Shown: positions 61,746 to 64,000 of the stretch, piece after piece
Position numbering within the stretch: the stretch's first letter is position 1
Layout: the number at the start of each line of letters is the position of its first letter
From: Sipunculus nudus
Lineage: Eukaryota > Annelida > Sipuncula > Golfingiida > Sipunculidae
DNA: 64,000 bases
Direction of reading: 5' to 3'
NCBI GenBank assembly: GCA_026874595.1
Contig: CM049318.1
Coordinates: forward strand, 43,880,456 to 43,944,455
Program-made: the position numbers and the translations under genes
The notes under the pieces: generated by a model
What the model was told of the DNA's origin: nothing
The model's database searches: none
Seen by the model: the letters and a program-made list of their open reading frames with translations, nothing else

Positions 61746-63524
61746 TACAATAATAAAAGATGCAGTTTTTTTCATAAATAAGCTGAATCCCACAACATTT
61801 GATATATGACAGATTATTGCATAAAATCTGGGGATGGTAGTTCCTGCAATTCTGAGAAATTATGGGTTAATGTACCGATGACCAGTGACCCCTGTACAAA
61901 AAAAGGTCAATCCAGGTGACCACCAATACCTGAATTTCATATATGGCTCATGTGACTAACACTGGCAGAAAATTTGGTGATGATAGCTCCGGCTGTTTCT
62001 AAGATTGTCATTTTAGTATGCTTTTTCGGACAGATGACTAGGTTCAACTTCCTGTAATTCGGCAAAAGTTCACTGAACTTTAACCATTTGAACAAACTTG
62101 AGAGAGATGATATAAAAGATTATTTCTGTGAAATATTGAACAAATTGGCTGGACCGTTTCGGAGGAGAAGATTTTTTAAAGTTTTTTAGCTTTTTCTCTA
62201 TAAAATCTGAGAAAATGCAGATTTTTTTCAGATGGCTAATTTTTGCATTAAATTTCATGATGCTAGCTCCAGTCAATCCAATAGTATGAGTTTAGGTATA
62301 CCTGTGATTGTAAACATTGCCTGGCATGAGGAATATCTAAAATCATAAATCTACATTTTTAAAAAGTTTTTAAAAAACATTCTTGTCAAATTTAACCAAA
62401 GATAACCTGAAATCTAAATGTCTAGAGGCATGATGTAATGGATGCTGATAAACTGGTTCCAGGCTAGATGTATCCGCTTCACACAGCTAACACATATGGT
62501 AAAATGACTCAATTCAATCTTTATTATTCAGCCAAAATTCATTCTTCGGAACCATAAAAGCCAATTAATTATTATAAGAATTATTCAGGGGATTATTCTT
62601 GTAAAATATTAAACAAATTGGCCTCAGTGGCGTCAGTCATAAAACGTTTTGCAGGTTTATAACTCATATGGAAAAATAAAGCAAAATGGCTAAGTTAAGC
62701 TTCCCATAACTCAGCCAAAAATCACTGAACCAAAACCATTTGAACAAACTTGAATGATCAACATCTGAGGATAATTAATGTGTGAGATTTAAGAATTTGG
62801 CCCAGTGGTTTTTGAGAAGAAGATCTTTGTAGCCACTGAGCTAAAATGGGCTGTTATGGCATATGACTAAATTCAGCTTCCCATAACTCAGCCAAAAGTC
62901 CCTGAACTGAGACCATTTGAACAAACTACCCTAGGATCATTTCTGTGTGATATTAAACAATTTGGCCATATGGTTTCACAGAAGAAGTTTTTTTGTAGCT
63001 GTCAGTATGATATGGGCACTGATGACCCCCGTACAAAAAAAGGCCGATGCAGGTGGTGCCACCAATACCTCAATTTCAGATATGACTCATGTGACCAACA
63101 TTAGCATAAAATTTGGTGATGATAGCTCCAGCCGTTTCTACGATTGTAATTTTAGTATGCTTTTTTGGACAGATGACTAAGTTAAACTATCTGTAACTCG
63201 GCCAAAAATCACCGAACCTAAACCATTTGAACAAAATTGAGAGAGATTGTTCCAGGGATAATTTCTGTGAAATAATGGACAATTTGGCTGAACAATTTCG
63301 GAGATGAAGATTTTAAAGCTTTTTTAGCTTTTTCCCAATAAAATCTAAGAAAATGCAGTTAGCCAAAAAATAAGCAAAATCCAAAAGAGTTTTTTAGATG
63401 ACTAATTTTTCGCATAAAATTTCGTGATGCTTACTCTTGCTGTTTTCAAGATAGTATGGGTTAACGTACAGACGCTGGACACTGGACAACGCCAAACCAT
63501 CGCATAAGCTCACAGGTTTGCTAA
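61746..63524 (-). mobile_element. A1 element, final part
   Basis: Continues the A1 at 57925 after the E insertion and ends at CTCACAGGTTTGCTAA. Confidence 0.75.
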
Positions 63525-63690
63525 GACAGGCTAGGCTTTGTATTAGTCTTATGAATATAAATGAGCCTCCTGGGTAGAAGGTTATTTAAAGAAGTGCATG
63601 CACATGTGGGGCAGACAGACTGTGGATCCTGCAGGGTCCAGAAGTGCTAGTGTTTGGATAGGTGCCGCTACCCTGTGACCAGAGGGGTGC
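63525..63690. other. Short low-copy stretch
   Basis: No gene, RNA or repeat family recognised. Confidence 0.4.
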
Positions 63691-64000
63691 TGGAACCCAG
63701 TATTCAGAGAGTTGCTGAGACCCTGTAACCAGAGAGGTGTCCAGAGAGGTGCTGCCATCCAGTGTCCAGAGATGTGCTGCCACCAAGTGATCAGAGAGGT
63801 GTCCAGAGAGGTGCTGCCACTAAGTGATCAGAGAGGTGCTGCGAGAGGTGCTGCCGTTCGGTGTCCAGAGAGGTGCTGCTGCCCAGTGTCCAGAAAGGTG
63901 CTGCAAAACAGTGACCAGAGAGGTGTCCAGATAGGTGCTGTCACCCACTGACCCGTGGTGTTCAGAGAGGTTCTGCCATCCAGTGACCAGAGAGGTGCTG
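63691..64000. repeat. CCAGAGAGGTGCTG minisatellite, continuing past the window
   Basis: Many variants of GTGTCCAGAGAGGTGCTGCC at irregular spacing of about 15-35 bases, with TGATCAGAGAGGTG and TGACCAGAGAGGTG forms. Frames stay open on both strands because of the repeat structure, not because of a gene. Confidence 0.85.

Noticed and set aside
63586-63951. Open frames on both strands in the terminal minisatellite
   Set aside because: Low-complexity repeat translation, with no start context or splice support.
1-64000. tRNA, rRNA or other structured RNA genes
   Set aside because: No cloverleaf box A/B pattern or rRNA sequence was recognised by eye; a dedicated covariance search would be needed to exclude them.

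Overview
The window looks like nuclear DNA from an animal, most likely a bivalve mollusc. It is AT-rich, almost empty of long open frames, and packed with nested interspersed repeats. These have tandem internal core repeats, often a (GGAC/ACGG)n microsatellite, and short subterminal inverted repeats. That is the layout reported for the bivalve 'pearl' elements and for HINE-type (non-autonomous Helentron/Helitron) elements. Family names A to E are mine, for use within this window only.

One protein-coding gene can be supported. It is the 3' end of a class IIa histone deacetylase (HDAC4/5/7/9 type) on the minus strand. Four exons splice together in consistent phase: 56473-56340, 35081-34997, 11820-11682 and 11153-11117 (stop). 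They encode the end of the deacetylase domain, including the catalytic-position Tyr in LEGGYN, then the C-terminal tail with a nuclear-export-like EEADTVSALASLSMV and an acidic EPMEES end. The introns are about 21.3 kb, 23.2 kb and 0.53 kb. Exons for the rest of the protein must lie to the right of the window; I found none between 56474 and 64000.

Layout: 1-9716 is nested A and B elements around a low-copy stretch (about 5.9-7.3 kb). 9717-11820 is the 3' flank and last two exons, with a 36/37-bp tandem array lying against the last splice acceptor. 11.8-35.0 kb is the large intron, with a C element at 14.4-15.7 kb, AT-rich DNA at 15.7-16.6 kb, and a B-within-B-within-A nest at 18.3-34.4 kb. 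34.4-35.3 kb is low-copy DNA with one exon. 35.9-42.2 kb is a 3.17-kb tandem duplication of C/D/A/E sequence. 42.4-56.0 kb is nested A and B elements. 56.2-57.1 kb is low-copy DNA with the upstream exon. 57.1-63.5 kb is B3, A and a long tandem E element. The window ends in a minisatellite.

The main discovery candidate is the repeat system itself. Five families with unrelated end sequences share one end plan: a small perfect hairpin, then a private motif whose reverse complement closes the other end. All but D also carry the exact palindrome GGTGGCGCCACC in the body. Every recognisable end lies in the same orientation, the same as the HDAC gene. All boundaries were read by eye and may be off by a few bases.
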